NCBI RefSeq assembly: GCF_010894455.1
Contig: NZ_JAAIXY010000020.1
Span: 57,136-121,135, forward strand
Source: Myxococcus eversor
GTDB taxonomy: Bacteria; Myxococcota; Myxococcia; Myxococcales; Myxococcaceae
Direction of reading: 5' to 3'
Length of the DNA: 64,000 bases
Position 1 is the stretch's first letter. Each line of letters begins with the position of its first letter. Of the stretch, positions 1-8,438 are shown piece by piece. A model generated the notes under the pieces. That model was given only the letters and a program-made list of their open reading frames with translations. It was not told where the DNA came from and made no database searches. Both the position numbers and the translations under genes were made by a program.

Positions 1-263
1 GCGCGCTTCGAGGTGGCCGTGCCTCGTTCCTTGTCGCTGGTGTGCTTCCGCTTGAAGCCTCTTTCTGGAGAGACACCCCAGGCCACCGACGCGCGCAATC
101 GGGAGCTGCTGGAGCGGGTGAATGCCTCGGGCCAGATGTTCCTCTCGCACACCGTGTTGCCGGCGGTGGAGGGGGCACCTGCTCGCTACGTGCTGCGGAT
201 GGCCATCGGGGCTTCGACGACGGAGGAGCGGCACGTTCGCGCCGCGTGGGAACTCCTCGCCTC
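1..263 (+). repeat. Direct repeat, left copy (decarboxylase 3' end)
   Basis: Bases 1-263 match 3494-3756 with only two differences that I could find (at 210 and 223). The match ends sharply at base 264. The left end of the repeat lies outside the window. The two copies flank the NACHT gene. Confidence 0.95.
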
Positions 264-282
264 TTCCGCTAAAACGCACTGA
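1..282 (+). CDS. PLP-dependent (group II) decarboxylase, C-terminal part
   Basis: The gene runs in from the left edge, so only about the last 93 codons are visible. The segment resembles the end of the aromatic-L-amino-acid/tyrosine decarboxylase family: an RFEV...SLVCFRLK strand, a helix with NRELLERVNASG, and YVLRMAIGASTTEERHVRAAWELL. Enzymes of this fold remove the alpha-carboxyl group of amino acids using pyridoxal phosphate; the substrate cannot be told from this end. The PLP lysine and active-site histidine would lie outside the window. The last residues (SSAKTH) differ from those of the downstream second copy (SSVG), and divergence begins abruptly at base 264. Whether the rest of this gene is intact is unknown. 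Confidence 0.8.
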   Translation, partial: ARFEVAVPRSLSLVCFRLKPLSGETPQATDARNRELLERVNASGQMFLSHTVLPAVEGAPARYVLRMAIGASTTEERHVRAAWELLASSAKTH

Positions 283-317
283 GGGGGCGCCCTCGCGAGT
301 AGTTGCTTTTGCCGGGA

Positions 318-354
318 GTCTCGCCCACATCTGTTGAAAGTCTGTGAGCGAGAC
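318..354. terminator. Hairpin between the decarboxylase end and the NACHT gene end
   Basis: An 11-bp inverted repeat with one mismatch (318-328 GTCTCGCCCAC and 344-354 GTGAGCGAGAC) lies between two convergent gene ends, separated by a 15-base loop. There is no long T-run. Its position suits a bidirectional terminator. Confidence 0.5.
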
Positions 355-375
355 AAAGTACGAGTGTCGCATAAA

Positions 376-3123
376 CTAGAACTGCAGAATCCCTTCCAGC
401 TTCTCTATTCGCGGTTTCCAGTAGTCGGCGACTTCTGAGAAGAGACGACCGTAGAGGCCATCCGGGTGATACATTATGCTGTCATCTGGGATGATGAAGA
501 TGTCGCCACGTAGTTCGACGATTCCTTGTTCAATGAGAAAGGTTTCGACTGCGGAAGTCTTGGCTGAAGGGACAGCGGTGCGTCCGAATAATTTATGCTT
601 GTAGACGCCGAACTCGCCGCGTCGATCCTTCCTGACGAGTCGCATTAGTTGGTTGGCTAGTCGCTTGGCCGCGCTTTCTGATGAGTTTTGTTCTTCTTCG
701 AAGTCCGTAATGATGATGTTGTCATGGACTATGGAGACGTTGGAGTATCTCTGGGCGAGAATCTGAAGAGCGTCCCAGGTTTCCTTGTGAATCTTGACAT
801 CCTTGAGGATGATTTTTGTCTGCACTCCAGTGGGGTACATCGCTTCTGCGAGGGCTTGTGCGCCGCGCTCGTCGTCCGATACGAGGTAGAGGTGTCCCCC
901 ATGAAACTCGACTGTTCCGCTGAGCGCGAGTGAGCGAACAGAGATATGCAGGAAATCGCAATTGCGACAAAGCGTGTTCTTGAGCTGGAGGTTGCCAAAG
1001 GTGCACAGGGAGAGGCTTAGGTCGGATAGATATCTGTTGAGGCTTTGCCCATCAAGCAGGATTAGGTCGTCGTCTTTGCCATTGTCAAAGCATAGATTTC
1101 TGAGATTCACCGGGAGTTCGCGAATGTCGCGATAGAGCCTGACGAAGACTAATGCATATGTCAGCAGGTAGCTGAACTCTTCGCCACCGATTTTGGTTGG
1201 CTGGGAGAAAAGACGCTCAAGGGCGGAGCTGAGATGTGAGATGCTTTGGTTGTCCCAGCATAGAAAGAAGAGTGCATTTGTTGCTCGCTCTTCAACCTCG
1301 GTGACGATTAGTTCTGTGACGAGGGTGACGACGATGTCTGCTAGTGCTGAGTGGGTTGTGTCCTTTTGATTTAGCTTGGAGGCGAGTTCGGAGAACCTAA
1401 TGGTGAGGTACTCTTTGATGAAGTAGTCGTTGTAGGCAGGGTGTTGATAGGCAAAGTGTGAGCCGTTGAATCCGGTCTGCGTGCCTTGGGTTAGTGGGTG
1501 GTGGTTTAGGAAATTAGCTATGCACTGGAGAGCTTCGTTCTCAATCTGGTCTTTTACGCCTGGATCGAGTTCCGGATCGGCCTGTGGAATGCCGAATGAT
1601 GCCTGGAGTGCGTAGTGCGTTTGGCGTTCAATGAGGATTCCCTTTATGGATTCCTCTTGCGGTGGACGTGTGTAGTATCGTTTCTCCTGGAGAATGAGTC
1701 GTGCAATCTCGGAGAAGAAGCGGCGTTGATTCTCGGGGGTAAATGGGGACTTGTGCCAGTTGTTTTTCAGGCGCCCGTACAGTTCAGTACCCCAATTGCT
1801 TTTTTCCTGGTATTCACGTTGATTTATTAGGTCAATGACTTGGTCGAAAAGGCGGGATGACTGTATGTTGGCAAAGTCTTCTGGACTTTGAACTGGCAAG
1901 GTGGTGTCGGTCCCCTTAGGCGTGATTCCGGTTATGTAGTTGCTGAATGCATGGAGGAATAGAGAGTGTCCAACGAGGTAGTCGCCGCCTGATACTCCGC
2001 CAGCTACCTGCTCCAGTGCATTGCACCAGTTGTCGACTTGTTCTGTTGACAGGACGTGTCCGACGCTGATGCCTATGAATCGGCGGCGCTGGTCTCTGTT
2101 GAAGGGCTTGAGAGTGATTTTCCGAGCAAGGCCGTCGAGTTCGTCGTTAAAGATTTTGTCCGTGGTGAGGTAGTAGTCCCTCGATGTGAGAATGATCTTT
2201 GAAGCGCGTTGCTTTTCGGGTGGCGCATAGGACGCTCGGAGTTTCTTTAGGAAGCGGACCGCGTCGCTTCGATTTGAGAACTTTAGGTGCTCATCGAAGG
2301 CGTCGAGAAAAACGGTGAGTAATCCGGATGCTATGAGCTCTTCTACGGCTGCTGCTGTTGTTCTGCTTTTGAAGAGGGGGAATGAATTGATGTGTGCTGC
2401 GAGATCGATGTCGGCTCCTGCTGGAATCCCTCGCATGGGGACATACACGGGTATGGTCGAGTGCTGGTAGTCTAGGAATCCTTGCCAGAGCTTCGCGCCG
2501 GCGAGTTTTAGCAGGGTCGACTTACCTATGCCTCCGATTCCAAAAATGGTCAAAAAGGGTGGCGCCTCGACTGCGATTGACCAGTCTGCAATTGCCTGGG
2601 TGGCGCTTGGCGGGGCGAGGTGGGAAGTTGGCGGCGCCGTTTCTGTGAATTCCGGATCTATGAAGTTGGATGGTTTTATGGTCGTTAATTCGCCTATTGG
2701 GCTGGGTAGTGGTTGAGACTTTATGTGTTGGGGGATTTGCGAGAGACGTAAGTTAAGGATTTGCTCAGAGAGCAGGTCGTTGAGGTGGAGGGCTTGCCAG
2801 TCTGGGTTGGTCTCGTCGTCGAGTGTGATTGTGTTGACGGGGCCGGGTGAGGTTTTGATGATGATTGTTTTGTGAATGTGGCTATCGAGGACTGAACCAG
2901 GAATTTCGGTGTTTGCGGCGCGGGCAAGGGCGCGCGATGTTCTGCGATTGATTTTGCTGAGTTCTTCGGTGATTCGACTGGTGAGGTTTTCTGTGTTTGT
3001 TAGGATGATGAGGTAGCGCCGCCGATCGATTCCGAAAGTGTCGCCGTATAGCCAGTCTTCTCCGTGTTGGAGGGTTCGATCTATATGGAGTAGCCTCGCG
3101 ACTGCATCTATGGGGGTGTGCAT
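376..3123 (-). CDS. NACHT-domain NTPase (predicted anti-phage STAND protein)
   Basis: This 915-residue protein has a Walker A motif FGIGGIGKST at about residues 194-203 and a Walker B LLTVFLDAFDEH at about 268-279. The D-small-hydrophobic-D-E form of Walker B is typical of NACHT rather than NB-ARC ATPases. Residues 1-190 form an uncharacterised N-terminal region with a mixed alpha/beta look. The C-terminal third has short hydrophobic strands rich in Leu and Cys (around LCFDNGKDDD and LCRNCDFLHIS) and no catalytic motif I recognise. Bacterial NACHT proteins are known phage-defence factors that oligomerise on sensing infection; defence is inferred here from family and context. The ATG at 3123 was chosen because a longer reading would run into the decarboxylase fragment on the other strand. 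GC content is visibly lower than in all neighbours (near 50%), with many AT-ending codons, which points to recent transfer. Confidence 0.88.
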   Translation of the reverse strand: MHTPIDAVARLLHIDRTLQHGEDWLYGDTFGIDRRRYLIILTNTENLTSRITEELSKINRRTSRALARAANTEIPGSVLDSHIHKTIIIKTSPGPVNTITLDDETNPDWQALHLNDLLSEQILNLRLSQIPQHIKSQPLPSPIGELTTIKPSNFIDPEFTETAPPTSHLAPPSATQAIADWSIAVEAPPFLTIFGIGGIGKSTLLKLAGAKLWQGFLDYQHSTIPVYVPMRGIPAGADIDLAAHINSFPLFKSRTTAAAVEELIASGLLTVFLDAFDEHLKFSNRSDAVRFLKKLRASYAPPEKQRASKIILTSRDYYLTTDKIFNDELDGLARKITLKPFNRDQRRRFIGISVGHVLSTEQVDNWCNALEQVAGGVSGGDYLVGHSLFLHAFSNYITGITPKGTDTTLPVQSPEDFANIQSSRLFDQVIDLINQREYQEKSNWGTELYGRLKNNWHKSPFTPENQRRFFSEIARLILQEKRYYTRPPQEESIKGILIERQTHYALQASFGIPQADPELDPGVKDQIENEALQCIANFLNHHPLTQGTQTGFNGSHFAYQHPAYNDYFIKEYLTIRFSELASKLNQKDTTHSALADIVVTLVTELIVTEVEERATNALFFLCWDNQSISHLSSALERLFSQPTKIGGEEFSYLLTYALVFVRLYRDIRELPVNLRNLCFDNGKDDDLILLDGQSLNRYLSDLSLSLCTFGNLQLKNTLCRNCDFLHISVRSLALSGTVEFHGGHLYLVSDDERGAQALAEAMYPTGVQTKIILKDVKIHKETWDALQILAQRYSNVSIVHDNIIITDFEEEQNSSESAAKRLANQLMRLVRKDRRGEFGVYKHKLFGRTAVPSAKTSAVETFLIEQGIVELRGDIFIIPDDSIMYHPDGLYGRLFSEVADYWKPRIEKLEGILQF

Positions 3124-3129
3124 TGTGTT

Positions 3130-3158
3130 ATTTTGGAGTCTGTGTGTCCTGGCGTCAA
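3130..3158 (-). promoter_or_regulatory. Candidate promoter of the NACHT gene
   Basis: On the minus strand TTGACG (3158-3153) and CAAAAT (3135-3130) are 17 bp apart, close to the -35/-10 consensus. The -10 ends seven bases before the ATG at 3123. Transcription would then start at or next to the start codon, giving a leaderless mRNA, and indeed no Shine-Dalgarno sequence is seen. Confidence 0.45.
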
Positions 3159-3165
3159 TGGAGCG

Positions 3166-3189
3166 CCCTGGGGTTGAGTGAACCCAGGG
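3166..3189. promoter_or_regulatory. Inverted repeat just upstream of the NACHT promoter
   Basis: CCCTGGGGTT (3166-3175), loop GAGTG, then AACCCAGGG (3181-3189) make a 9-bp stem with one bulged G. It abuts the candidate -35 box of the NACHT gene. It could be an operator, or a terminator insulating the gene from the truncated decarboxylase side. Confidence 0.4.
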
Positions 3190-3240
3190 GTGATGTGTGT
3201 GCTGGCGGTGTGTTGAATTAGGGAGGCTGCGTAGCGGGTG

Positions 3241-3769
3241 TGTGGCCCTCGACAAGCGGGATAGGGAGGCGCTGCTGGATGCGCTCAGCGTGACGCCGGA
3301 GTACCTGCGCAACGCCGCGAGCGCGAGCGGCGCCGTCGTCGACTACCGAGACTGGCAGGTGCCGCTGGGACGCCGCTTCCGCGCGCTGAAGCTGTGGTTC
3401 GTGCTGCGCCACTATGGCGCGCGAGGACTGCGGGCCCACATCCGTGAGCACGTGCGGCTGGGCGAGTGCTTCGAGTCCTGGGTGTCCGAGGAGGCGCGCT
3501 TCGAGGTGGCCGTGCCTCGTTCCTTGTCGCTGGTGTGCTTCCGCTTGAAGCCTCTTTCTGGAGAGACACCCCAGGCCACCGACGCGCGCAATCGGGAGCT
3601 GCTGGAGCGGGTGAATGCCTCGGGCCAGATGTTCCTCTCGCACACCGTGTTGCCGGCGGTGGAGGGGGCACCTGCTCGCTACGTGCTGCGGATGGCCATC
3701 GGAGCTTCGACGACGCAGGAGCGGCACGTTCGCGCCGCGTGGGAACTCCTCGCCTCCTCTGTCGGCTGA
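3241..3769 (+). pseudogene. 5'-truncated second copy of the decarboxylase gene
   Basis: About 175 codons of the C-terminal domain of a group II PLP decarboxylase are present in an open frame. They include LSVTPEYLRN, VDYRDWQVPLGRRFRALKLW (the conserved DYR-W-PLGRRFR-LK-W block of the family) and the same C-terminal tail as the gene at 1-282. Recognisable homology starts near 3241-3250, where base composition also jumps from low to high GC. The N-terminal two-thirds, including the PLP lysine region, is absent and no convincing start codon is seen. It is probably a remnant left by insertion or recombination of the NACHT islet. The right-hand flank (3770 on) looks native. Confidence 0.85.
3494..3756 (+). 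repeat. Direct repeat, right copy (decarboxylase 3' end)
   Basis: This is the partner of bases 1-263, offset by 3493 bp, identical except at 3703 and 3716. The repeat probably extends left to about 3241, beyond what the window shows of the left copy. Confidence 0.95.
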
Positions 3770-3937
3770 CGTCCGCGGGACACAGGGCCAGGGGGTCATC
3801 GCGCCAGAGGAGGCACGTCCGCGTGTCTCTTTACACGGCGTAATGAAATGAGGGGGGAGGCGAGTCGTTCTCTCGCCAATCCGACGCTGATTGTCTCGGT
3901 ACCCCTCACCCCAAGTTGGGTTCCTCTGGAGTCTCCC

Positions 3938-5539
3938 GTGTCACGACGTGCCCTGTTCCTGCCGCTCTGCGCGCTGCTGGCCTGCGCCCATTCCCAGCCG
4001 ACCTCGCCTCCACCGACTCCTGCCTCGGTGGTGATTTCTCCCGAGGCCACCGCCGCCATGACGCGTGCCTGGATGGCCCAGAACGAGGGGGACGCGGCGA
4101 AGGGGCATGCCGAGCTGCGACAGGTCTGGGATGCGGGACACCAGTTCGAGGAGGTGGCTCGCGGCGCCGCAGACATGGCGGCGGCTTCGGGCGACACGGT
4201 CATGGCCATGACCTGGTTGGAGCGGGCCCTCGACAAGGGACTGTCCAACCCAGGGGGCTTGCTGCACGCCGAGGCGCTGGCCCCGCTGCGCACGTTGCCG
4301 GGCTACGACGCGTTGGTGGTGCGCGCTCGGAAGAATGCGCTGGAGGCCCGGCGCACCTGGGGCGTGGGTGCTGGACTGGAGCGGAGTTCTCCCAAGGAGG
4401 CGGGACTGTCCGAGCCCGCGCTGGAGGAGCTGTTGAAGGCCGCCGAGAAGTCGGGCTCCGCGGGCCTGGTGCTGCTGCGCCACGGCAAGCTGGTGGGGGA
4501 GTGGTACTTCGGCGGAGAGACGCATCGCATCGAGGCGATGTCTGCCACCAAGGGCATGGTGGCGCTGGCCATCGGCCTGCTCATCGACGAGGGGAAGATT
4601 CCGTCCGTGGACACCCCGGTCTCCGCCTTCTTCCCCGAGTGGAAGGACGGCCTCAAGGGCAAGGTGACGCTGAAGCACCTGCTCAATCACACGTCGGGGC
4701 TGGCAGCGAAACGCACCGCCTTCGACATCTACGAGTCCAAGGACTTCGTGCGCTACGCACTGGACTCGGAGGTGGTGGACGAGCCCGGCAGCAAGCACGC
4801 GTACAACAACAAGGCGACCAATCTCATCGCGGGAATCGTCGAGCGCGCGTCGGGCGAGAAGATGGATGTGTATCTCGCGCGGAAGCTCTTCACGCCGCTC
4901 GGCATCCGTGACTTCCGCTGGGACAAGGACCCGTCCGGCAACCCCGTGGGCATGGCGGGCTTGCAACTCCATCCGGTGGACTTCGCCAAGGTGGGGCAGA
5001 TGTTGCTGCAAGGAGGCACGTGGCAGGGGAAGCGCATCCTGAGCGCGTCGTATATCCAGGCGCTCGGCGGTGCTCCCTCTCAGCCGCACACGCCCACGGC
5101 GGGGCTGCTCTGGTGGCTCATCTACGAGGAGGGCATGTCCGTCACGCTCGGCACCGATGCGCTGGAGCAGGCCCGCCGCAATGGCTTCCCCGAGGCGCCT
5201 CTGGCCCGACTGCGTGAAATCGCGGACCGACCCATTCCGCAGGGCGCGTTCTTCGCCACCTTCGTGGAGAAGCTGGGAGATGCCTCGCTGCTCACTGCCT
5301 TCATGGAGAAGTCCGCTCCCCACAACTTCAAGCAGCACGTGGAGGGGCCGCCGAGCGGCTTCGCGGCGATTGGCCAGGGTGGGCAGCGCGTGCTGGTGCT
5401 GCCGAAGTATGACCTCGTGGCCGTGCGCATGTCGGACTCCGACGGGCGCGTCCCCGAGGACGTCCTGGAGTTCTCCGAGTTCACCGGCAAGGTGCTCGGC
5501 CTCGTCCGGCCCGCACCCGCCGCGCCCACCGCCCGCTGA
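3938..5539 (+). CDS. Serine beta-lactamase-fold hydrolase, lipoprotein
   Basis: The 533-residue protein belongs to the class C beta-lactamase / DD-peptidase / esterase family. Motif 1 is SATK (residues 202-205, nucleophile Ser202 and general base Lys205). Motif 2 is YNN (289-291). The first ~150 residues form an extra helical region before the hydrolase domain. The GTG at 3938 was chosen because a GGAG sits six bases upstream and it yields a lipoprotein signal peptide (LLAC, Cys16); a longer reading from 3848 would bury this signal. The protein is thus predicted to be membrane-anchored and to act on peptidoglycan peptides or small esters in the periplasm; the substrate cannot be told. A KTG-like third motif is not obvious, which favours an esterase or peptidase over a true beta-lactamase. 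Confidence 0.85.
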   Translation: MSRRALFLPLCALLACAHSQPTSPPPTPASVVISPEATAAMTRAWMAQNEGDAAKGHAELRQVWDAGHQFEEVARGAADMAAASGDTVMAMTWLERALDKGLSNPGGLLHAEALAPLRTLPGYDALVVRARKNALEARRTWGVGAGLERSSPKEAGLSEPALEELLKAAEKSGSAGLVLLRHGKLVGEWYFGGETHRIEAMSATKGMVALAIGLLIDEGKIPSVDTPVSAFFPEWKDGLKGKVTLKHLLNHTSGLAAKRTAFDIYESKDFVRYALDSEVVDEPGSKHAYNNKATNLIAGIVERASGEKMDVYLARKLFTPLGIRDFRWDKDPSGNPVGMAGLQLHPVDFAKVGQMLLQGGTWQGKRILSASYIQALGGAPSQPHTPTAGLLWWLIYEEGMSVTLGTDALEQARRNGFPEAPLARLREIADRPIPQGAFFATFVEKLGDASLLTAFMEKSAPHNFKQHVEGPPSGFAAIGQGGQRVLVLPKYDLVAVRMSDSDGRVPEDVLEFSEFTGKVLGLVRPAPAAPTAR

Positions 5540-5584
5540 GGCGCCTGCTCTCCTGCGTCCTCGCGGCCCGGACCATGTGGCATC

Positions 5585-6880
5585 ATGCATTCGCTCATGG
5601 TGCCGCACCGTCCCGTCTCACTCGTCCTCAGCTATCAGTACCCGGGCAAGTACGCCTTCACCGTGCTCGCGGGCGCCGTCGAGTCGGACCCGGCGCTCGC
5701 GGAGGTGAAGCTCTTCTTCCCCCGCGACAGGGAGACGCTGCTCTCCACCGTGAAGGAGCGCGCCGACGCCGGTGACACCGTGGTGGCCGCGTGGTCCTTC
5801 TACTCGGCCAGCTTCGCCGTCTCGGCGGAGGAGCTCGCGTGGGTGCGCGAGCGGCTGGAAGGGCGCTCCGTCCTCTGCATCGCGGGTGGGGTGCACGCGA
5901 CGGCCGAGCCCGTTCAGACGCTTCAGGCCGGCTTCGACCTCATCGCGATTGGGGAAGGGGAGTACTCGCTGCGCGAGCTGCTCGGCCGCGTGCAGCGTGG
6001 GGAGGACCCGCGTGACACGCACGGCGTGGCCCACCTGAAGGACGGCAAGCTGGTGCAGCATGGCCGGGGCGAGGGTGTGAAGCTCGACGACTTCCCTCCC
6101 TTCGCAGCCCGCAACGCCATGTACGGCGCCATCGAGATTACTCGCGGCTGCATCTATGCGTGCCGGTTCTGCCAGACGCCCTTCATGAGCAAGGCGCGCT
6201 TCCGTCACCGCTCCGTGCCCAACATCGCGCACTGGGCCCGGGAGCTGCGCCGCTCGGGACGGCGGGACATCCGCTTCATCACGCCCACGTCCATGTCCTA
6301 CGGCACTGGCGACGAGACGATGAACCTGGCCGCAGTGGAGGAGTTGCTCGCCGCCGTGCGCGAGGCCATGGCTCCCGACGGGCGCGTGTACTACGGCACC
6401 TTCCCCTCGGAGGTCCGACCCGAGCACGTCACGCCCGAGGCGCTCGCGGTCCTCAAGCGCTACGTCCACAACGACAACCTCATCATCGGCGGCCAGTCCG
6501 GCTCCGAGCGCATCCTCCAGGCCACGCGCCGGGGGCATGACGTGGAGACGGTGGTGCGCGCCACGCGGCTCGCCGTGGAGGGCGGCTTCATCCCCAACGT
6601 GGACTTCATCCTCGGCCTGCCGGGCGAGGCGCCCGAGGACGTGGAGGCCACCGTCGCCCTCATGGAGCGGCTGGCGGAGCTGGGCGCGCGCGTCCACGGG
6701 CACACCTTCATGCCGCTGCCCGGCACGCCCTATCGCGACGCCGCACCCGGGCGGGTGGATGAGGAGACGCAGCGCAAGCTGGACAAGCTCGCCTCCCAGG
6801 GGCGGCTGTATGGCCACTGGAAGCAGCAGGTGGCGCTGGCGGAGGGCATCGCCTCGCGACGCAGGCCCCGGGCGGGCTGA
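5585..6880 (+). CDS. B12-binding-domain radical SAM protein
   Basis: This is a 431-residue protein. Residues 1-140 look like a cobalamin-binding-type Rossmann domain (VVAAWSFYSASF, GGVHATAEP, FDLIAIGEGEYSLRELL). The radical SAM core follows, with the cluster motif CIYACRFC (Cys189, Cys193, Cys196) binding a 4Fe-4S cluster and S-adenosylmethionine. Later SAM-fold strands are visible (GGQSGSERIL, NVDFILGLPGEAPED). It resembles the B12-binding/radical SAM group known from archaea and bacteria as the MJ_1487-like family, whose reaction is not established. The true start could be the ATG at 5597; neither start has a strong ribosome-binding site. It lies 45 bp after the hydrolase gene and may be co-transcribed with it. 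Confidence 0.85.
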   Translation: MHSLMVPHRPVSLVLSYQYPGKYAFTVLAGAVESDPALAEVKLFFPRDRETLLSTVKERADAGDTVVAAWSFYSASFAVSAEELAWVRERLEGRSVLCIAGGVHATAEPVQTLQAGFDLIAIGEGEYSLRELLGRVQRGEDPRDTHGVAHLKDGKLVQHGRGEGVKLDDFPPFAARNAMYGAIEITRGCIYACRFCQTPFMSKARFRHRSVPNIAHWARELRRSGRRDIRFITPTSMSYGTGDETMNLAAVEELLAAVREAMAPDGRVYYGTFPSEVRPEHVTPEALAVLKRYVHNDNLIIGGQSGSERILQATRRGHDVETVVRATRLAVEGGFIPNVDFILGLPGEAPEDVEATVALMERLAELGARVHGHTFMPLPGTPYRDAAPGRVDEETQRKLDKLASQGRLYGHWKQQVALAEGIASRRRPRAG

Positions 6881-6912
6881 GTCATCCAAACCAAGTGTTC
6901 GGGGAGCAATGC

Positions 6913-7632
6913 ATGCGAGTGAAGACCTGGGCGCTCTGCCTTGGGGCTCTGCTGTGGGCGTGCGCGACACCATCGAACGTGGCGCACAGCGACTTCGCGC
7001 CGTTGCCGGCCTACGACGTGTCGGCCGAGGAGTGTGCCGCGTCGGCTGAGGACGGTGGGTGTGTCGCCCTGTCGTGCGCGAGCGGCGAATGCGGGCTGTA
7101 CCGATGCGAGGACCTCGCGTCGGCGCCGGTGGCATTCCGTGGGCCGATGCCGGCGGTGCCAGTCGCGTCCTCACAGCAGCGCCTGTGGGGAGCAGCCCAA
7201 CCGCTCCCGGGCCGGGGTCCCGTGCTCGTCATCCCGTGGAATCGCGCGGAGGAGCTGCCGAGCCAGGCGCGCCTCCGGAAGGCCTATGCCGAGTGGGCCA
7301 CCGTGCCGAAGGAGAAGCACCACATCTTCCCCCGAGCGCTGGAGGAGTACTTCACCGAGCGTGGCATCAACATCCATGAGTTCGCCCTGGCTATCGACGT
7401 GCGGCGTCATCGGGAAATACATGACGGCAAGGACGGTGGGCCATGGAACAAGGATTGGCGCGCCTTCATCCGGATGAAGGAACAGAAGGGCCGGAGGGCG
7501 ATGAAATGGGAGCTGATGGAATACGCGGGCGTAATGATTCAGCGTTACAACCTGGTCGGGATGCCCATGTCGTATTGGACGAAGCTCGATGAGCTGTTCG
7601 CCGTGCCGGTTCGAGGAGCGGGAGGAAAGTGA
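6913..7632 (+). CDS. Sit-like polymorphic lipoprotein toxin (HNH/His-Me-type C-terminus)
   Basis: The 239-residue protein starts with a lipoprotein signal (ALLWAC, Cys17). A Cys-rich N-terminal half follows (CAASAEDGGCVALSCASGEC region). The C-terminal domain has KEKHHIFPRAL (His136-137), IHEF (His155) and DVRRHREIHDG (His166, His170), spaced like a His-Me-finger (HNH-type) nuclease. It fits the Myxococcus paralogous lipoprotein family (TIGR02269/DUF2380-like) that pairs with double-CXXCG proteins. In M. xanthus, Sit lipoprotein toxins are passed to neighbouring cells by outer-membrane exchange and kill non-kin. The ATG at 6913 has GGGGA seven bases upstream. The next gene overlaps its stop codon and is the predicted immunity gene. 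Nuclease activity is inferred from the histidine pattern only. No sitB-like accessory gene is adjacent. Confidence 0.75.
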   Translation: MRVKTWALCLGALLWACATPSNVAHSDFAPLPAYDVSAEECAASAEDGGCVALSCASGECGLYRCEDLASAPVAFRGPMPAVPVASSQQRLWGAAQPLPGRGPVLVIPWNRAEELPSQARLRKAYAEWATVPKEKHHIFPRALEEYFTERGINIHEFALAIDVRRHREIHDGKDGGPWNKDWRAFIRMKEQKGRRAMKWELMEYAGVMIQRYNLVGMPMSYWTKLDELFAVPVRGAGGK

Positions 7633-8372
7633 TGCGCTTCTTCGAACTGGATGAGGCCTTGGCGAGTCGCGACCCGATGTACCCAGGGGGATATGAGGCC
7701 CGCCGGACCTGGAAGCTGCCAGGGGCCGTGTGTCCCACTTGCCATGGCGAGTGGGCCACGCTGGGCCTCGACTATCCCACGGTCGACTTGACTGCACTGC
7801 CAAGCGAGCGGGAGTACCGCAAGGCTCGGCAGACGATGTGGGAAGAGTATGCGCGGCTCCGCGATGGAGTGGTGCCGTTGCTACCGGCGGGTGCGCTGGT
7901 GGAGCCAGCGCTGGGGCTTGGGCCTCTGGTGGGAAGGGCCCGAGGCAACCTGCCGCCACTCGTGCTCCAGGAATCGTGGCGACTGCTCGTTCACGGTGAC
8001 GTTCTCCAGACGCTTGAAGACGCGCGGCTTACGGGCATCACGCCGGTGGAGGCGCGCATCAGCGGGAGCAAGCGTGGCCCGCTGTACGAACTCGAAATCA
8101 TGCCGACAGGTCGGCTGGCACCTGAGTGCCAGCCGCGATTCTACGGCAAGGGGCCCTGCACCACGTGTGGCCTGCAGGAGTACGAGCTGCCCGAGCGGTG
8201 GTGGTTGGACGCGACGCACCTCCCATCCCTGGATCTTTTCCGCTTTGCCGTGACGCCGTGCCGCATCATGGCGAGTGAGCGATTCGTGGAGGTCCTCGGC
8301 GAGGTGCTGACCCGCAGTGGCGTGAGCACCGTGGAGGTCGCGACGAAGCCGCCGGAGACGTCTGCCCCCTGA
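7632..8372 (+). CDS. Double-CXXCG-motif protein, predicted SitI-like immunity
   Basis: The 246-residue cytoplasmic protein carries two CxxC knuckles, VCPTC (Cys34, Cys37) and PCTTCG (Cys176, Cys179). This is the hallmark of the Myxococcus double-CXXCG paralogous family (TIGR02264), members of which are regarded as immunity proteins of Sit toxins. The knuckles probably bind one zinc ion. The start ATG shares its A with the toxin stop codon (TGATG), with GGAGGA just upstream, so the two are translationally coupled. That fits a toxin-immunity pair in which immunity must be made with the toxin. No signal peptide is present. Function is inferred from family and arrangement. Confidence 0.75.
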   Translation: MRFFELDEALASRDPMYPGGYEARRTWKLPGAVCPTCHGEWATLGLDYPTVDLTALPSEREYRKARQTMWEEYARLRDGVVPLLPAGALVEPALGLGPLVGRARGNLPPLVLQESWRLLVHGDVLQTLEDARLTGITPVEARISGSKRGPLYELEIMPTGRLAPECQPRFYGKGPCTTCGLQEYELPERWWLDATHLPSLDLFRFAVTPCRIMASERFVEVLGEVLTRSGVSTVEVATKPPETSAP

Positions 8373-8438
8373 ACGGACTTGCTGGCTCCTTCACTTCGTC
8401 GGGCCCGCGAGCGCCCAGGCGCTTAGGATGGAAACGCG

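Noticed and set aside
3124..3312. N-terminal extension of the NACHT frame upstream of 3123
   Set aside because: It would run opposite to the decarboxylase remnant, is Ser/His/Thr-rich and lacks a start signal; the promoter lies within it.
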